From positions 35,213,316-35,277,315 of the forward strand of contig CM068587.1 in NCBI GenBank assembly GCA_035048485.1: a DNA stretch of 64,000 nt. Reading direction: 5' to 3'. Shown here piece after piece: positions 34,811 through 46,700 of this stretch. Made by a program: the position numbers and the translations under genes. The notes beneath the pieces were generated by a model. It did not search any database. It was not told the origin of the DNA and saw nothing but the letters and a program-made list of their open reading frames with translations. Every line of letters begins with the position of its first letter. Positions within the stretch are counted from its first letter, which is position 1. The DNA is from Pteria penguin (taxonomy: Eukaryota; Mollusca; Bivalvia; Pterioida; Pteriidae).

Positions 34811-34964
34811 TACAATTGACCCTTCCATTTCGCCGAAAAATTGTCGAATTGCGTGACGTCACAATATATTTTCAATCTTTGTCTTAGGTATGACCGAGGT
34901 GTAAAGTATTGTGACGTCATCTGATTTAACAATTTTTCGAGCGTAAAGGGAAGAGTCAATTGTA
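34811..34964. mobile_element. 154-bp TIR element with TGACGTCA in both arms
   Basis: Starts TACAATTGACCCTTCCATTT and ends GGGAAGAGTCAATTGTA. The arms agree imperfectly over about 50 bp, down to GTGACGTCACAATAT on the left and ATTGTGACGTCATC on the right. It begins and ends at TA. Layout and inner motif parallel the elements at 25256 and 59362. Overlapping minus-strand frames are incidental. Confidence 0.78.
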
Positions 34965-35106
34965 AATATATTATCGTCACGTTTACTGTAAATATTAGTG
35001 AGGAAATTGTTATCAATATTGCATATAACCTATTTATATCTCTTTATATATAAGCTTTAATTTGACATATTTCCATATATCTGTTGCGACGGGTGTTGCA
35101 TGCTTA

Positions 35107-35142
35107 CAGGAGACGCTCACTCTCCCCGGGCACCTGGTCTCA
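35107..35142 (-). repeat. Core unit of the modular element, minus strand
   Basis: CAGGAGACGCTCACTCTCCC then CGGGCACCTGGTCTCA, the inverse of the core unit and close to consensus. Solitary. Confidence 0.75.
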
Positions 35143-35954
35143 ACCCGGAATGTTTTATTTTCTGGGGTTCGCAACGGTTTGTATTGGGCAATTCCATAAT
35201 TTAGCCTCCCCTTTTAGACCTCGACACTTCATTGTTTACTTTAGTGAGGTTTGCATTACCACATGTTATGTCATATATTGACGTATATCTTTCTATCATA
35301 GCGATTTGGCAATGAGGAAGATCAATATAAACACAATGTTCAGGAGTATTCCATTGCACATATTACTGCCGTAAATCTTCGTTTCTTGCTAAAATATGAG
35401 GAAGTCGTCAGGGTATATGGTTTTAAAAACGCCAGATGTTCTGTATGTTGAGTTGTTCATCGAAAACAGCTCTTTAAATAAATGCGGAATTCAAATCATT
35501 TTATGGACTTTGAAATGAGTAAGGTGCATTTTGGTTTTGGATATCCACGCCTATTGAACATTTCAAATTACATTTTGGATGTACATATATGGTATGGAGG
35601 ATTCCATTACCATACTTGCACATGTAGTCGACGTCTATATCGTCTTGATTCTGGAATAAGGAAGCTCTATAGGAATTATGGCGTATTTGGTATTTAAATA
35701 CCGAGTGATATGTGGACTTCACAGCAAAGAAGGAACTATGTACATGGGATAAGCTGTTCCTAATCTTAATTCCTAACATATATTATCATTGACTTAATAA
35801 TTCCCTGTCTCCAGTTTGGAATGAGGAAATTCTCTATCTAAAATGTTAACACACTTCGGAGCAAAATTATTTCCAATGACAAATTACGATGCAACATGGG
35901 ATAGTTACAAACATTCAAAATAATATGTAGTAAGAAAAAAAAATCTTACTGATG

Positions 35955-36060
35955 CTTATGGGGTTCATTGAAAAACGCTGACATGATCCAGACAAATGAC
36001 TTTGCATGGGGAATACCCCTCGGGATTTATCTTTAGTTTATAAGTAAAATCTTATTATTC
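35955..36060 (+). repeat. Dispersed repeat Y
   Basis: ATGGGGTTCATTGAAAAACG, CTGACATGATCCAGACAAAT and ACCCCTCGGGATTTATCTTT match, in inverse orientation, the segment at 50200-50310. A further trace (GATGAACCCCATTTGAGATG) lies at about 36312, inverted to the start, which hints at inverted ends for a roughly 370-bp element. Confidence 0.6.
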
Positions 36061-37494
36061 GATCATCCGTGTTACCATGAATGTTGTCGAAACTGAGAAA
36101 ATAAGAAAAAATATGTCATCTTTGTATGCTTTTTCAGTGAATAAATATGCTGAGGTTTATAAATTTACAGTGATATTATTAATTCATGACAATTTGCATT
36201 AGCGCTTACGCTAAAACCAGTCATACACCATAATGCATTCAGAATGATTCGGACCTCTTCTCATTAAAGAATCGTGCTTTATATAAAACTCGAAGCGGAC
36301 GCGTATAGCTGATGAACCCCATTTGAGATGCCAATATTCATGGGGTGGTTTTCGTCATCTTGTGTAAAATTTATGAGAATAAATCTTAATAATTATTATA
36401 CTTCCTGAATTATGTAGCTTGGTTTGTCAGTTGCATAAATATCTTCATATTAAATGCAAACTTCGTGTCGAATTTGTCTGCGTAAAGGGAAAAAGTTTCA
36501 GAAACATTAATTGATGTTTACATCAAGTTCGGTTATTTTGAATAAAAGAAAAAAAAGTCCCCTGAAATGAAGCATAATTCAAACTGGTGAAGGTCAAACT
36601 TTGTAGAACCAGCTCGTTTTCTTTTCGATGCTGGATGAGGTAACCCAATCATAAAGTACTTTTTTTCGAAAACATTGACTGAATCTCTTTTGATCAGAAC
36701 ATTTTCGCTTTGGTAAACCATATAGGCAAAAGCGACTCATAAATTGCAGCATTAATTCATGCTGAATGAATTTATTTACAATGCATCGTTTTGACTTTAC
36801 AACCTTTATCGACTAATTTATGAATTGATGAATATAAAAACGTTCTATGTTAAAGACATGTATATTGTATTTCATTTTCAGAGACTAGAAGGAAATGTAA
36901 TGATCAAATTTCCATGTAAAATGTAAATAAATGTACGATCAGAAATAAATTTGACCGAAATATCATTATCAAAGCAATTTCTAAATATAATGACTATCGC
37001 TGGAATATCCACAAGCATTTTATACAAAGACGTACTTTATTGCAATGTAGTGTTGAAATTCAATTTCGAAATTGGGAATTTAGCATTGACATATTTTATT
37101 CATATCTACGGAAATCCCCACCTCGACCTTGAACATATTTTAAAGGTACATTACACGAAGTATAGTTAAAGAATCTAGACTGGCTTAGATTTAAATGTTG
37201 AAGACGACATATTATTGAGATAAAATAATGTTTGTGATTTTGCGTTCTGCAATCGCCAAGACGACAAATAGTTACCAATAAATATACAATGGTTTTTCAC
37301 TATATCAAATCAGAGTTGAGATTGATTTCCGAAATTCATAATACATATATGTACATACCCAAGACTACCACTGCAGTCATTTATAAGACTTCGATATTGA
37401 AAATAGGAAATAGGTTATTAAGAGGTAGAATTTCTTTTCACTAATTACCAGGTTACAGAAAACTGCGAACTATACTGATAATATGCAATCGCAG
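36061..37494. other. No supported gene
   Basis: AT-rich apart from the trace of repeat Y at 36312; frames are short and random-looking. Confidence 0.35.
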
Positions 37495-38893
37495 TACACA
37501 CAACAAACAATGCTGTACATTCGTTGACCACTGATACTATGTCACGAGGGCACTCACAAGAAGCTTTGCTGGATATTCGTGGGCACCTGATGCTATGTCT
37601 ATGGGGCATTCACAACAAACAATGCTGGACATTCGTGGACACCTGATGCTAGGTTAGGGGGCCAATCACAATAAGCAATGCTGAACATTCGTTGACCCCC
37701 TGATATTATGTGACGGGGGCACTCACGACAAATAATGCTGGACATTCGTGGACACCTGATGCTATGTCAATGGGGCAATCACAACAAGCAATGCTGGACA
37801 TTCGTGGACCCTGATGCTATGTGACGGGGGCACTCACGACAAACAACGCTGGACATTCGTGGATACCTGATGCCATGTCAATTGGGCACTCACAACGAGC
37901 AATGCTGGACAATCGTTGACACCTGATTCTATGTCAATGGGGCAATCACAACAAGAAATACCGGACATTCGTGGACCACTGATGCTATGTCATGGACGCA
38001 ATCACAACAAGCAATGCTGGACAATCGCTTACCCCTGATTTTGTCATTGGGACACTCACATTAACGTACCATAGTGGATTTTCGTGGACCCCATGACGGA
38101 CATGTAGAGCATCTGCTGGTCGCTGTGATACAACAACGTACTATGGTGGACTTTCATAGACCCTTGGTGCTTTGTCACTGGGATACTCCCAACGAAGTAT
38201 CGCGGTTGACATTAAGAGCCCCATGGTACTATGTCACTGAATGTTTGACATTCATGAATCCCTGGTGCTATGTCACTGGGTCAATCACTACGTACCATGC
38301 TGGACATTGTTTGACCCCTGGTCTGCTGTGCGCTGTGCCATTGTGATACTCATAACAACGTACCATGGTAGACATTAATGATCCCTGGTGCTATGTCATT
38401 TGGGCACTCAGAGCGACGTAACACGCTCAACTTTCATGAATCCCGGGTTCTACGTCTGTATGACACTCAAAACAATGTTCCATTAGGAACAATCATGAAC
38501 CTCTTGGTGCTGTCACTGGGGTACTCACAACAACGTTCTATGACATTCATAGTCCCCTGGTGCTATATCACTGTGGCACTTACAACGTACCTTGGTGGAC
38601 ATTCATGGTCCCCTGGTGCTATATCACTGTGGCACTTACAACGTACCTTGGTGGACATTCATAGTCCCCTGGTGCTGTATCACTGTGGCACTTACAACGT
38701 CCCTTGGTGCTATATCATTGTGGCACTTACAACTTACCTTGGTGGACATTCATGGTCCCCTGGTGCTATATCACTGTGGCACTTAGAACTTACCTTGGTG
38801 GACATTCATGGAACTTTTGTTTTATGCCACTGTGGTACTCACAACAAAGTATCATGGTAGACAGTTATGGACCCCTGATGTTTTGTCATTGTT
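37495..38893 (+). repeat. 1.4-kb array of a 55-58 bp unit related to the left module
   Basis: About 24 units. Early units read CAACAAGCAATGCTGGACAT, TCGTGGACACCTGATGCTAT. Later ones read CAACGTACCTTGGTGGACAT, TCATGGTCCCCTGGTGCTAT, then ATCACTGTGGCACTTA. The block GGCACT..ACAACAA.GTACCA..GTGGACATTCA.GGACCCCT matches the left module of the dispersed element (10918, 41255, 41590). Units in the right half are more alike (55 bp), pointing to recent local amplification. The 160-codon frame at 38378-38860 is a by-product. Confidence 0.92.
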
Positions 38894-38895
38894 TA

Positions 38896-38930
38896 GTTAA
38901 CCGGTTTACGGGTCCACCTTCCCACACCCC
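38896..38930 (-). repeat. Dispersed repeat X, end fragment
   Basis: TAACCGGTTTACGGGTCCAC CTTCCCACAC is the inverse of GTGGGAAGGTGGGCCCGTAA ACCGGTTAA found at 60548 and 53510. It abuts the 1.4-kb array directly. Confidence 0.7.
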
Positions 38931-39952
38931 ACAAGAGCGGTACAATCAAAGAACACATAATTGATACTGACAGAAGAAGTATTATTGAATTTAAGTTTTA
39001 ATTTGAAAAATCATAAACGTCCGTCATATATAATTATCCACTGTCATAAACGGTGCAACGTTCAAGTAAAAGTCTGCTTAAGGCTGTAGAACGGGCCTTG
39101 ACGATCACAAGGTCAAACTGTCGATGCCGAAGACGTTAAAGTATATTTGAATCCGATGATATGAAATTACCTTTGTATACAAGATCACCGTAAAAACTTT
39201 AAATATTCCGAATCTGATTAAAAATTTGTAAAATTTTCAAAAGTCCCTCTAAATTTATGATATCTCTCACTCTGAGTCAAACTTTAAAAGTAATCTATAG
39301 GGTTTTCGGATGGAAATTAAAAACGTCATAGCAGGCTTTCGTGAAAAATATATAAACCATATGAATGGAGCGCATGAGTATCGCCATATTACCAGGGAAA
39401 ATTACGACGGGAAATCAAAATTGGTCTTGTTGATCATAAATGCTAGTATGCACATTGTCAATAACTTTAACAAACATATTCAATTTGATACTTTGGTCCA
39501 TCTAATATATAACTATTTTTCCCAAATCAATCTTCCGATATATTTTTTAAATTTCAGAAATTTTGGACCGTATCTACAATTTATGCTTACATAAATAATT
39601 TGTACCGGGGATTTCAAAACCGGATCTTCTTAAAGCACTTAGCAATCTATTGAGGATGTACTTAACAGCAATTATCACGTGCAATATTTGTTTTCCCAAT
39701 TTTCAACTTTCATCAGTTACACCTGTAATCCAGACTCGGAACGTGTAATTAACACACAAAAGCCCTACTAATTTCATATCATATGGAATATCTAATTTTG
39801 TTGTGAACAGTGAACTTATGGGCATGATCTGACGATACCCACGTCGTAAAAGTTGTAATGCGGAAGCGCATTGCCTCAGATGATGAGATTGCTAGTGAAC
39901 TGTAGGCATTCAAATAAGTATGCTTCAATATCCGGTTCATTACTCACAGGAA
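38931..39952. other. No supported gene
   Basis: A 94-codon plus frame (39310-39594) has no domain. Otherwise AT-rich. Confidence 0.35.
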
Positions 39953-40226
39953 AACCGTTACAGCTCAGTGGATGAGGAGCTCGGCACGCAACCTAGAGAT
40001 GCCGGGTTCGATTCCCGCTATGGACCACGCCAGTGTTCTGTCTTTTGGATAAGACAGTAAAACCGAGGTCCCGTGTCACGGTAGGCGTGGCACATAAAAG
40101 ATCCCTCACTGCTTCGGATCTGTTGCAATGGTCAAACTTTCTATACAATGCATCAGGCAGATGCCGTCACAATATACGTGAAATAACTGTGGAGTGACGT
40201 AAAATAATTATCATTCATTTAATCAT
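39953..40226 (+). mobile_element. SINE family A, near-complete copy
   Basis: The head ACAGCTCAGTGGATGAGGAG has B-box GGGTTCGATTCCCGC. The body matches the family: AAAACCGAGGTCCCGTGTCA, GGCGTGGCACATAAAAGATC, CTGCTTCGGATCTGTTGCAA, GCATCAGGCAGATGCCGTCA, GTGGAGTGACGTAAAATAAT. TCATTACT occurs near both ends (39938 and about 40222) but is not adjacent to the left end, so I do not claim it as the duplication. Confidence 0.92.
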
Positions 40227-41076
40227 TACTTCTGAAGCAAGTTGTCATCAATGCGATGTCATTTGTTGTGTGGGGGAAAAGAACCAATGTCTTAATTCAA
40301 CCCGAAACAAACAAATAACATCCTACATTCGCATTGTGAATTTATGTATCGGAACACATATTACACAGATGAATAGATATATGTTTATCTACACCTTGGA
40401 CTGTATCTTACCTACGTCATGTCTTTGAAGTTTCCCATTGATTTCTTTTTTTAAACTATTTTTCTTAAATTTATTTTGAGTAATTTAGACCATGTGAATA
40501 TGGAATAACATTACGATGTACGTAAGCACACGAGATTAATTACATATATGTATACGGAGATATGATTAAAGCTATTGAAGTCCTTTTAAAAACATTATCG
40601 CTTAATGCATAACATTGTATAAACAGATGTAGATATTTCTATAATTGGCAATTTGCAATACATCATAACTGTACACCATACACGATGTCTTTCAAACTCG
40701 GTAAATACAAATATCTGTTGTTGATCAAAAATATTAAAGGTCATGGAATTTCAACATATCTCTTGATTAATGAGAGATCGTGATATTTCACATTATATGC
40801 GTGATATGGTGTTTCATTAATATATGAGGCTAGGTTCAGATGTACTTAAATATTTTGTTATATAACTTAATCTTCAGTGGAAGGTATGGGTGGAGATATT
40901 GAGGAAGAAAAAGTCGATCAAAACGAGTTCGCAATGCATCATTATGTCGTGAAGAAAAACTTTTTGTTTTCATAGTTTTTATTTTGATATGATATCTTAT
41001 TACACTGAAGTTCATGATTTCTTTCAACTTTTGTTAACAATGTTTCATTTACATTTCATAGTTTGGTGTTTAACAT
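40227..41076. other. Nothing recognised
   Basis: AT-rich, no supported feature. Confidence 0.4.
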
Positions 41077-41254
41077 GAATAAGTAAACGTCAATTTTTTG
41101 TACTCGTCAACATACATGATGGGCTCAATTTGTCCCTTAAGGTGCGAATTAGCAATACAGAATTTATGAAAAAGGCTGGGAGGGGTTAGCGTATGAATAA
41201 CTCGTGCATAGAACAAGATTTTCTTTCTATGTTTGAGCCCTATTACATCATTGA

Positions 41255-41405
41255 TGTGAAATACAAATTAACTGGTGTCAAATGACTATGGCACTAACGA
41301 AAATTTACCACAGTGGACAGTCACTGACCCCTGAAATTCAGAGGTGAGACCAAGTGGCCGGGAAGAGTGAGCGTCTCTTGTTTGGCTATCCACACCCGCC
41401 GGAAT
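41255..41405 (+). mobile_element. Modular element, single full copy
   Basis: Left module GATGTGAAATACAAATTAAC, TGGTGTCAAATGACTATGGC, ACCACAGTGGACAGTCACTG; core AGAGGTGAGACCAAGTGGCC and GAGCGTCTCTTG; right module GGCTATCCACACCCGCC. Same order as the copy at 10918. Confidence 0.8.
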
Positions 41406-41589
41406 GCCTTCCATACAGACGAAACAAATATAATTCAGCACTGAATATATACATGAATGTGAACAAACACTGTGCAGTAAGTATCACAGTCATATAACAT
41501 CATTAAAAAGGTATAATTACACTTAAGTCAAACCTTCCTTGGGGAATTTTGTTTCGAGTTCCACACTGCAAAGAGAATACGTGTGATAT

Positions 41590-41680
41590 TAATGTAATAT
41601 ACGAAAGTAACTGGTGTCTCATGACTATGGCACTAACAACAATGTTCCACAGTGGACATTCACGGACCCTTAAATTAAGT
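41590..41680 (+). mobile_element. Modular element, left module only
   Basis: ATGTAATATACGAAAGTAAC, TGGTGTCTCATGACTATGGC, CAACAATGTTCCACAGTGGA and TTCACGGACCCTTAAATT. The sequence leaves the family where the core would begin. Confidence 0.78.
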
Positions 41681-41768
41681 GTAATTTGGACATGGAATTT
41701 CGTATATCGACGAGTACAGAAAATTGACGTTTACTTATTTATTATATAGTCGTATACTCATGTGCATT

Positions 41769-42005
41769 TCAATATAGATGACAATTACATATATCATGCG
41801 TGTGACGCTCTTCAGATATATATGGTATTTCAAAACAAATCGTGCCGCCTTGGAACGTATAACTAGCGGCCAGAAGAAATAAACCCCTGAGCTTCAGTAA
41901 ACGTGACTTCTGAGCAGCCTCAAACGCTTCGGTCTTGAGAGTGTGTCCAAAGCATGGAGCATTTAGGTACGCCAATGCCATAAGCAACTGCCTTAAAAGT
42001 TTCAT
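41769..42005 (-). CDS. Unassigned 78-codon frame, possible exon
   Basis: It encodes MKLLRQLLMALAYLNAPCFG at the N-terminus and KTEAFEAAQKSRLLKLRGLF in the middle. The region 41850-41985 is less AT-rich than its surroundings. The first 20 residues could be a weak signal peptide. No domain is recognised and no confident splice sites are seen. It could also be a fragment of an unrecognised repeat. Confidence 0.18.
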   Translation of the reverse strand: MKLLRQLLMALAYLNAPCFGHTLKTEAFEAAQKSRLLKLRGLFLLAASYTFQGGTICFEIPYISEERHTHDICNCHLY

Positions 42006-42857
42006 TATAAATTACATGAGTATGTTTTACTTTCCACTGAATTATATCTTTATGATTGTCGTGTTATGTGTTTATTCTTTTCTCTACATGTTCGTAGCGA
42101 TTTATTTCATATTGCAAAATTGGATGTCTTTTATATTATTTAAAAATATCTTCCTCAGTGATGTGTGTCGTGTTGCCCTAAAAACTGTTTTTATTTCTTT
42201 CAAATCCTTTGAATTCAAAATCAGCACAGGTTCAGGGTATTAAAACACCCAAAAGAAATAATTCATGTATCGCTATTGCCGGGCGGAGTTTCTGGCAAAG
42301 TTTCCTCATCTGTTACTTTTGCTTCTAACATTCAAGGGTATTTTCTTTTCTATGTCCTGATTGTTACTTCTAGATGAGTGAATATCAAAGGCAAAAGATA
42401 TTGTAAAACTTCATCAACTTTTTTCCCGTGAACACGGAATACAAAAACGATATTTGTGGTGTGATTTTGTCCATATAGCCCCATCGTTTAAAACAAACTG
42501 AAATACAATCATTCTTTGTTAAATATAGTAATTTTGATACAAAATCGTTATCAGCAGATGAATAAAATACTATAAGGAAGAACAATAAAACGCTTAAGTG
42601 GTTTGAAGAATCAAAATATTTGGACCTTAAATCACTGTGATACATAGGTACTAATGTATAAATGGAGCAATGGATTTGATGAATTGGGTCTCTTGTGTGA
42701 TTCCCAAAGCCATAACTGGGGGAGTTCTACACTGTTTTAGTAAAAGTATTATTAAACATACCGTCTAAAATATGTTATTCTAATGAGAAATTCTTTTCTC
42801 GTTCCCTTTATCGTTTTAGTTTAAGTAATTTTTCAAATATATGCCCAATTTGAATCA

Positions 42858-43076
42858 GGATCCGGCGCCATAAACTGAGAAAATGCTTAAATCATTATTT
42901 CATATTCTTCTGTTCATCAATGAATTAATAGCTAGGATTTGGATTTATTGAGTTTTATTCTATCGATAAAAAGAATTGATCTGTTCTCCAAGACAATTTA
43001 TTTGAACGTTTGACAATGGTATAAATTAAAATGAAGTAATTGACTTCTGTATTTTCTCAGTTTATGGCGTCGGACC
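42858..43076. mobile_element. 218-bp MITE, second copy
   Basis: Starts GATCCGGCGCCATAAACTGA and ends TTTATGGCGTCGGACC. The interior (CATCAATGAATTAATAGC, TTATTTGAACGTTTGACAAT) matches 33085-33303 end to end. The arms have several mismatches, so this is an older copy than that one. Confidence 0.88.
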
Positions 43077-45572
43077 CAAAACTCTTGCCACGAAAACGAC
43101 TGTATCCAAGATTCTAAATGTAATTACATGATTCTGTTTTAAGGTAAATACCGATGATAAAAATAACATTCTTAGCGTTAAAAAAAGGACTACAACACTT
43201 ATGTAATCTGGATGTATTGCGTGACTGAAACATAATATACGTTTATCATTTTACATCTTTTTTATGTAATGGAAGTAGACATGGGGTTTTCCAACAAGTG
43301 GCACGATATATGAACAAAGGGACATCACGTGTTACACTGAAAATAGAAGTCTTTAATCATATAATTATGATCATTAGCAAAATTGTTGGGGTGTTTAAAA
43401 ATGGTTGAATTTTTTTCTTCTTACATAGTTGATCCCATTATTTATCTAACAAAAGTTAAGTATTATTCTCTGCAGACGATAAGTTTTATTCTGCGACTTT
43501 TTCTATAAATAATGTCTTTTAGTGATGTTAAAAGTTGAAATTGTAAAAGTCCAAACTATGTGTTGCGCAAAGTGCTGACTAAACTGACCCAATACAAAGA
43601 ACAAAAACATACAAGGACAGAGCTATGCATGAACTCATTAGTTTTCAAATATTAACAATTTTGTATTGTATTATATACAGAAATATATATATTTATTTCA
43701 GGTCGGAATCGAAATACTGAAACCCAAACTGGTAATGCCCTCTGGAACTGACAGTCCACGGGCAGACCCATTGGTAATAACAAGAAAAAATACTTTAAAC
43801 ATAATAGTTGTGCATCAGATGCGCATTTTGACAAACAATGTTTCCTCTGTAATGTTTAAGTACCAAACTCAACTTTGTCGACATATTGATGGTTTAGCAT
43901 CATTAAAAGTATTACTATATAGACTATAATAGATTTCAATATATTTTGGTTTATATGATAATTCAGTTTTATAAGATCCTGCTGCTTGTAAATCTACTTC
44001 TTTGTAAGTGAATAAATTCAACTATAAGTGTTTCTATCTGACGTATTCATACTTAACTTCAACTATACAATTTCATATTATTTACTTATAATATTTGTTG
44101 GTCATGCATATATCGTTACAAGTTATGTTTGTCACAATAAATCTGTACTGACCATAGATTTTGCCAAGCTGTTATTTCATCAAATGGAAATATTTATCAG
44201 TATAATGGATGAAATCACATAAAGTCCCTGTCTACCCATCATTACCTATTCATGTTTGATAATATACAAAGGGATTCCGATACTTGGTTCTTTGTGTTTT
44301 GAATTACCTTGCATTGTACTAGACATGATTGAAAATTCCGTACCTTATTTCATGCATTATTAAAGAAACCACGATGAGATAAGCGGAGTCTGTCAAGGAT
44401 CATATATCTCCACACGTTTATTTATCATACAACACCATCCCTCAATTCTTATATTTACCCTTTATGTGAATCTTGGTGCAGGTGGAAATGGGAATCGGTT
44501 ATTCTGGGTTTGTGGTGATCCACAATGACTTTACTGATAATAAAATCTTTCATATGTACCTAGTACCCTCACCCATTTATTGGTCAAACCTGCTGGATTA
44601 TCAGAGAGATGGATGATAATAAAATCTTATAAGAAGTTATATAATAGGGTGTGCACTGTAAACAAATACCCACTTACTTGATCCATTTTATTTAAAGTTC
44701 ATTCTATTTTTCTTTAAGAATACTGATAAATTACTCATACGAAATGAAATCTACCACCCCCACCCCCTCATAAAAAAAATTATCCCAAAAATAAAACAAA
44801 CAAAAAATAAAAACGAAAAAAAAGGAAATAAACAAACAAACAAAAATCAAACTGTAAGAAATTTTATCAGGAATAATTTGATCAACTCGTATAAAATAGC
44901 ATTGAAGCTGCTAAATTACATGACAAGTTAAATTGATATTTATAAATTCCAGAAATCTTTGGGGGGAAATGCGTTTTATTTAATTTATTTTCTTTTCAAT
45001 TGTGATATATTAAGATAAGAATACATGTACATATTTTATAAACCAAAAAGTAAGATATAAGTTATATCGATAGACTGAACTTCAGATATAGAATTCAAAA
45101 CTTTTCATTCGATCCAGAGAGAGCTGAGATAAAAACATTTTTAAAAAAGACATGCACTTATATGCATCTAGTCATTAATCCACGTGGCTCACTTGTTCGT
45201 AATCAGCCTTCTATCATCCGTGTGATTCAGAAAGGATCGTGTCAACATAAAATTTGACACAAGACAGGTACCTCCCTTCGTCTGGTGCATTAGTTTACAT
45301 TTGGAAATAGCGCAATTTCTACTTCCTCCACATAGAGTAAAAACAATGTTCATTGAACTCTGAGCAATCAGGTACATTTCCTTTAAAGTACAAACAGTAA
45401 GTTCGTATGCTGAAGAAGAAGTCACGAATACTTCCTATTAATATAGATCTAACACACGTCCGTCTTATGCATTTTGCCTTCGCACTACTTACGCATTAAA
45501 CAAGTGATGTGTAAATTGCATTCAGAAAATTTACGTCAACGATTTTATCAATTGTTGCAAACATAACTTTAT
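43077..45572. other. No supported feature except one candidate exon
   Basis: Apart from 43702-43773, no gene or repeat is recognised. There is an A-rich low-complexity patch near 44775-44845. Confidence 0.35.
43702..43773 (+). other. Candidate 72-nt in-phase exon
   Basis: Acceptor TATATATTTATTTCAG and donor GTAATA bracket 24 open codons beginning VGIEILKPKLVMPSGTDSPR and ending ADPL. The segment is visibly more GC-rich than its flanks and is in phase 0 at both ends. I do not recognise the peptide. The opposite strand is also open here, which weakens the case. Confidence 0.28.
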
Positions 45573-45660
45573 TTTTCATTAATTCATTTATTTATTTACT
45601 TATCTATTTGTTCATTTATTTTTCTATTTATCTATCTATTTATTTATCTTAATTTATTCT
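45573..45660. repeat. Degenerate (TTTA)n tract
   Basis: Tetranucleotide T/A-rich repeat with ATCTA variants, lying directly before a SINE. Confidence 0.8.
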
Positions 45661-45668
45661 AATTCAGA

Positions 45669-45924
45669 AACGGCGTGGTTCAATCGGTTGAGTGCTAGGT
45701 TCGCGACGGAGAGGTCACGGCTTCGAGTCCAGCCAATGACCGTCGATGTCCTGTCTTGAAAGAATACCCATTCAAATGTGATGGTAAACATGGCACGTGA
45801 ACGATCTCTCAGTGCCTCGTTTTGAGTCCGTCATATAGGTTCGAATCCCTGAGCAATACATCAGGGCCGTCACCGTCACCATATGAGTGCGATAATCTTG
45901 GTATGAGGAAAATCAAATCAAACA
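45669..45924 (+). mobile_element. SINE family A, diverged copy
   Basis: The head CGGCGTGGTTCAATCGGTTG has a B-box-like GGCTTCGAGTCC. The body shows GTCGATGTCCTGTCTTGAAA, ACATGGCACGTGAACGATCT, CTCAGTGCCTCG and GTCACCATATGAGTGCGATA, with an AAATCAAATCAAAC tail. The CCGAGGTCCCGTGTCA block is altered. A divergent subfamily or an old copy. Confidence 0.78.
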
Positions 45925-45950
45925 AATTTCTTATATACATATATATATAA

Positions 45951-45954
<4 letters not shown>

Positions 45955-46014
<60 letters not shown>
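45955..46014. repeat. (GT)n microsatellite
   Basis: About 30 GT units, preceded by a short ATATAT stretch. Confidence 0.98.
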
Positions 46015-46019
<5 letters not shown>

Positions 46020-46206
46020 CAGAAAATGGTTAGTAGGATACAAAACGACAAAAGAACAATATCGGTGTCAAAAGACAATCTGTTTTCTAACAATATCCTT
46101 TGTTCAATTTTTTAATAAAATGGAAGTTATCGAGTTGTACAAATTGAAAAAAATGTTTCATTCAACAATAAGTACACAAGAATGTACTCCGTGCACACGT
46201 TTATTA

Positions 46207-46476
46207 ACAAGAGCAACGCCTAGCGTGGCATAATATGTCCGTCGCTTAGCTTGAAGGGGAACTAAGTTGAAAATTTCTAAGTTCAAGGGCCTTAACTCTG
46301 GCAAAACCAAAGCAAGCACATCTAAATGCGAACTGGTACTGACCCTCGATGATATAAAGTTGTGTGACAAGTTTCAATCCAATGTCTTGAAAGAATGCAG
46401 AAAAAAGTCCGGAAAACATGACCGGACGGACAGACAACGTCATAACATAATACGTCCCGTCTTATGACGGGCGTTT
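46207..46476 (+). mobile_element. 270-bp element with GACGGGCG-hairpin terminus
   Basis: The 5' end is CAAGAGCAACGCCTAGCGTG then TAATATGTCCGTCG. The 3' end is CGTCCCGTCTTATGACGGGC. Between them are AGGGCCTTAACTCTGGCAAA, CTCGATGATATAAAGTTGTG and GACCGGACGGACAGACAACG. The ends match the 778-bp element at 15491-16268 while the interior is different. An A-rich tract follows immediately. Confidence 0.75.
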
Positions 46477-46552
46477 AAAAAAACAAAAAATACAAACAAA
46501 CAAACAAAAGCAAAAACAAAAAACAAAAACAAAAACAAAACAAAAAAAAACC
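46477..46552. repeat. A-rich (AAAC)n-like tract
   Basis: A with isolated C/G, abutting the 3' terminus of the preceding element. Could be an expanded tail. Confidence 0.85.
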
Positions 46553-46664
46553 CCAAACGATCGTGTAACACGTGCCAGCATCATGAGTTTAATCATATTC
46601 AGCATCTCATTCTTGCCTACACCCAAACCTTTTGTCAACAAAGCGGCATCTATCGCACCACCTA

Positions 46665-46700
46665 ATATTATTATTATTATTATTATCATTATTATTATTG
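46665..46700. repeat. Short (ATT)n microsatellite
   Basis: About eleven ATT units with one ATC. Confidence 0.9.

Larger units (their letters stand above)
41077..41743. mobile_element. Segment flanked by 33-bp inverted repeats
   Basis: AATAAGTAAACGTCAATTTT at 41077 and its inverse AAAATTGACGTTTACTTATT near 41715-41743 extend to about 33 matching bases (outer or inner TGTACTCGTC). Between them lie two direct copies of the modular element, one fuller (41255) and one left-module only (41590). This could be a foldback structure, a composite element or an inverted duplication. Confidence 0.55.

Noticed and set aside
38378..38860. 160-codon plus-strand open frame
   Set aside because: It lies entirely within the 55-58 bp tandem array and its translation repeats the unit in shifting frames; overlapping frames are open too.
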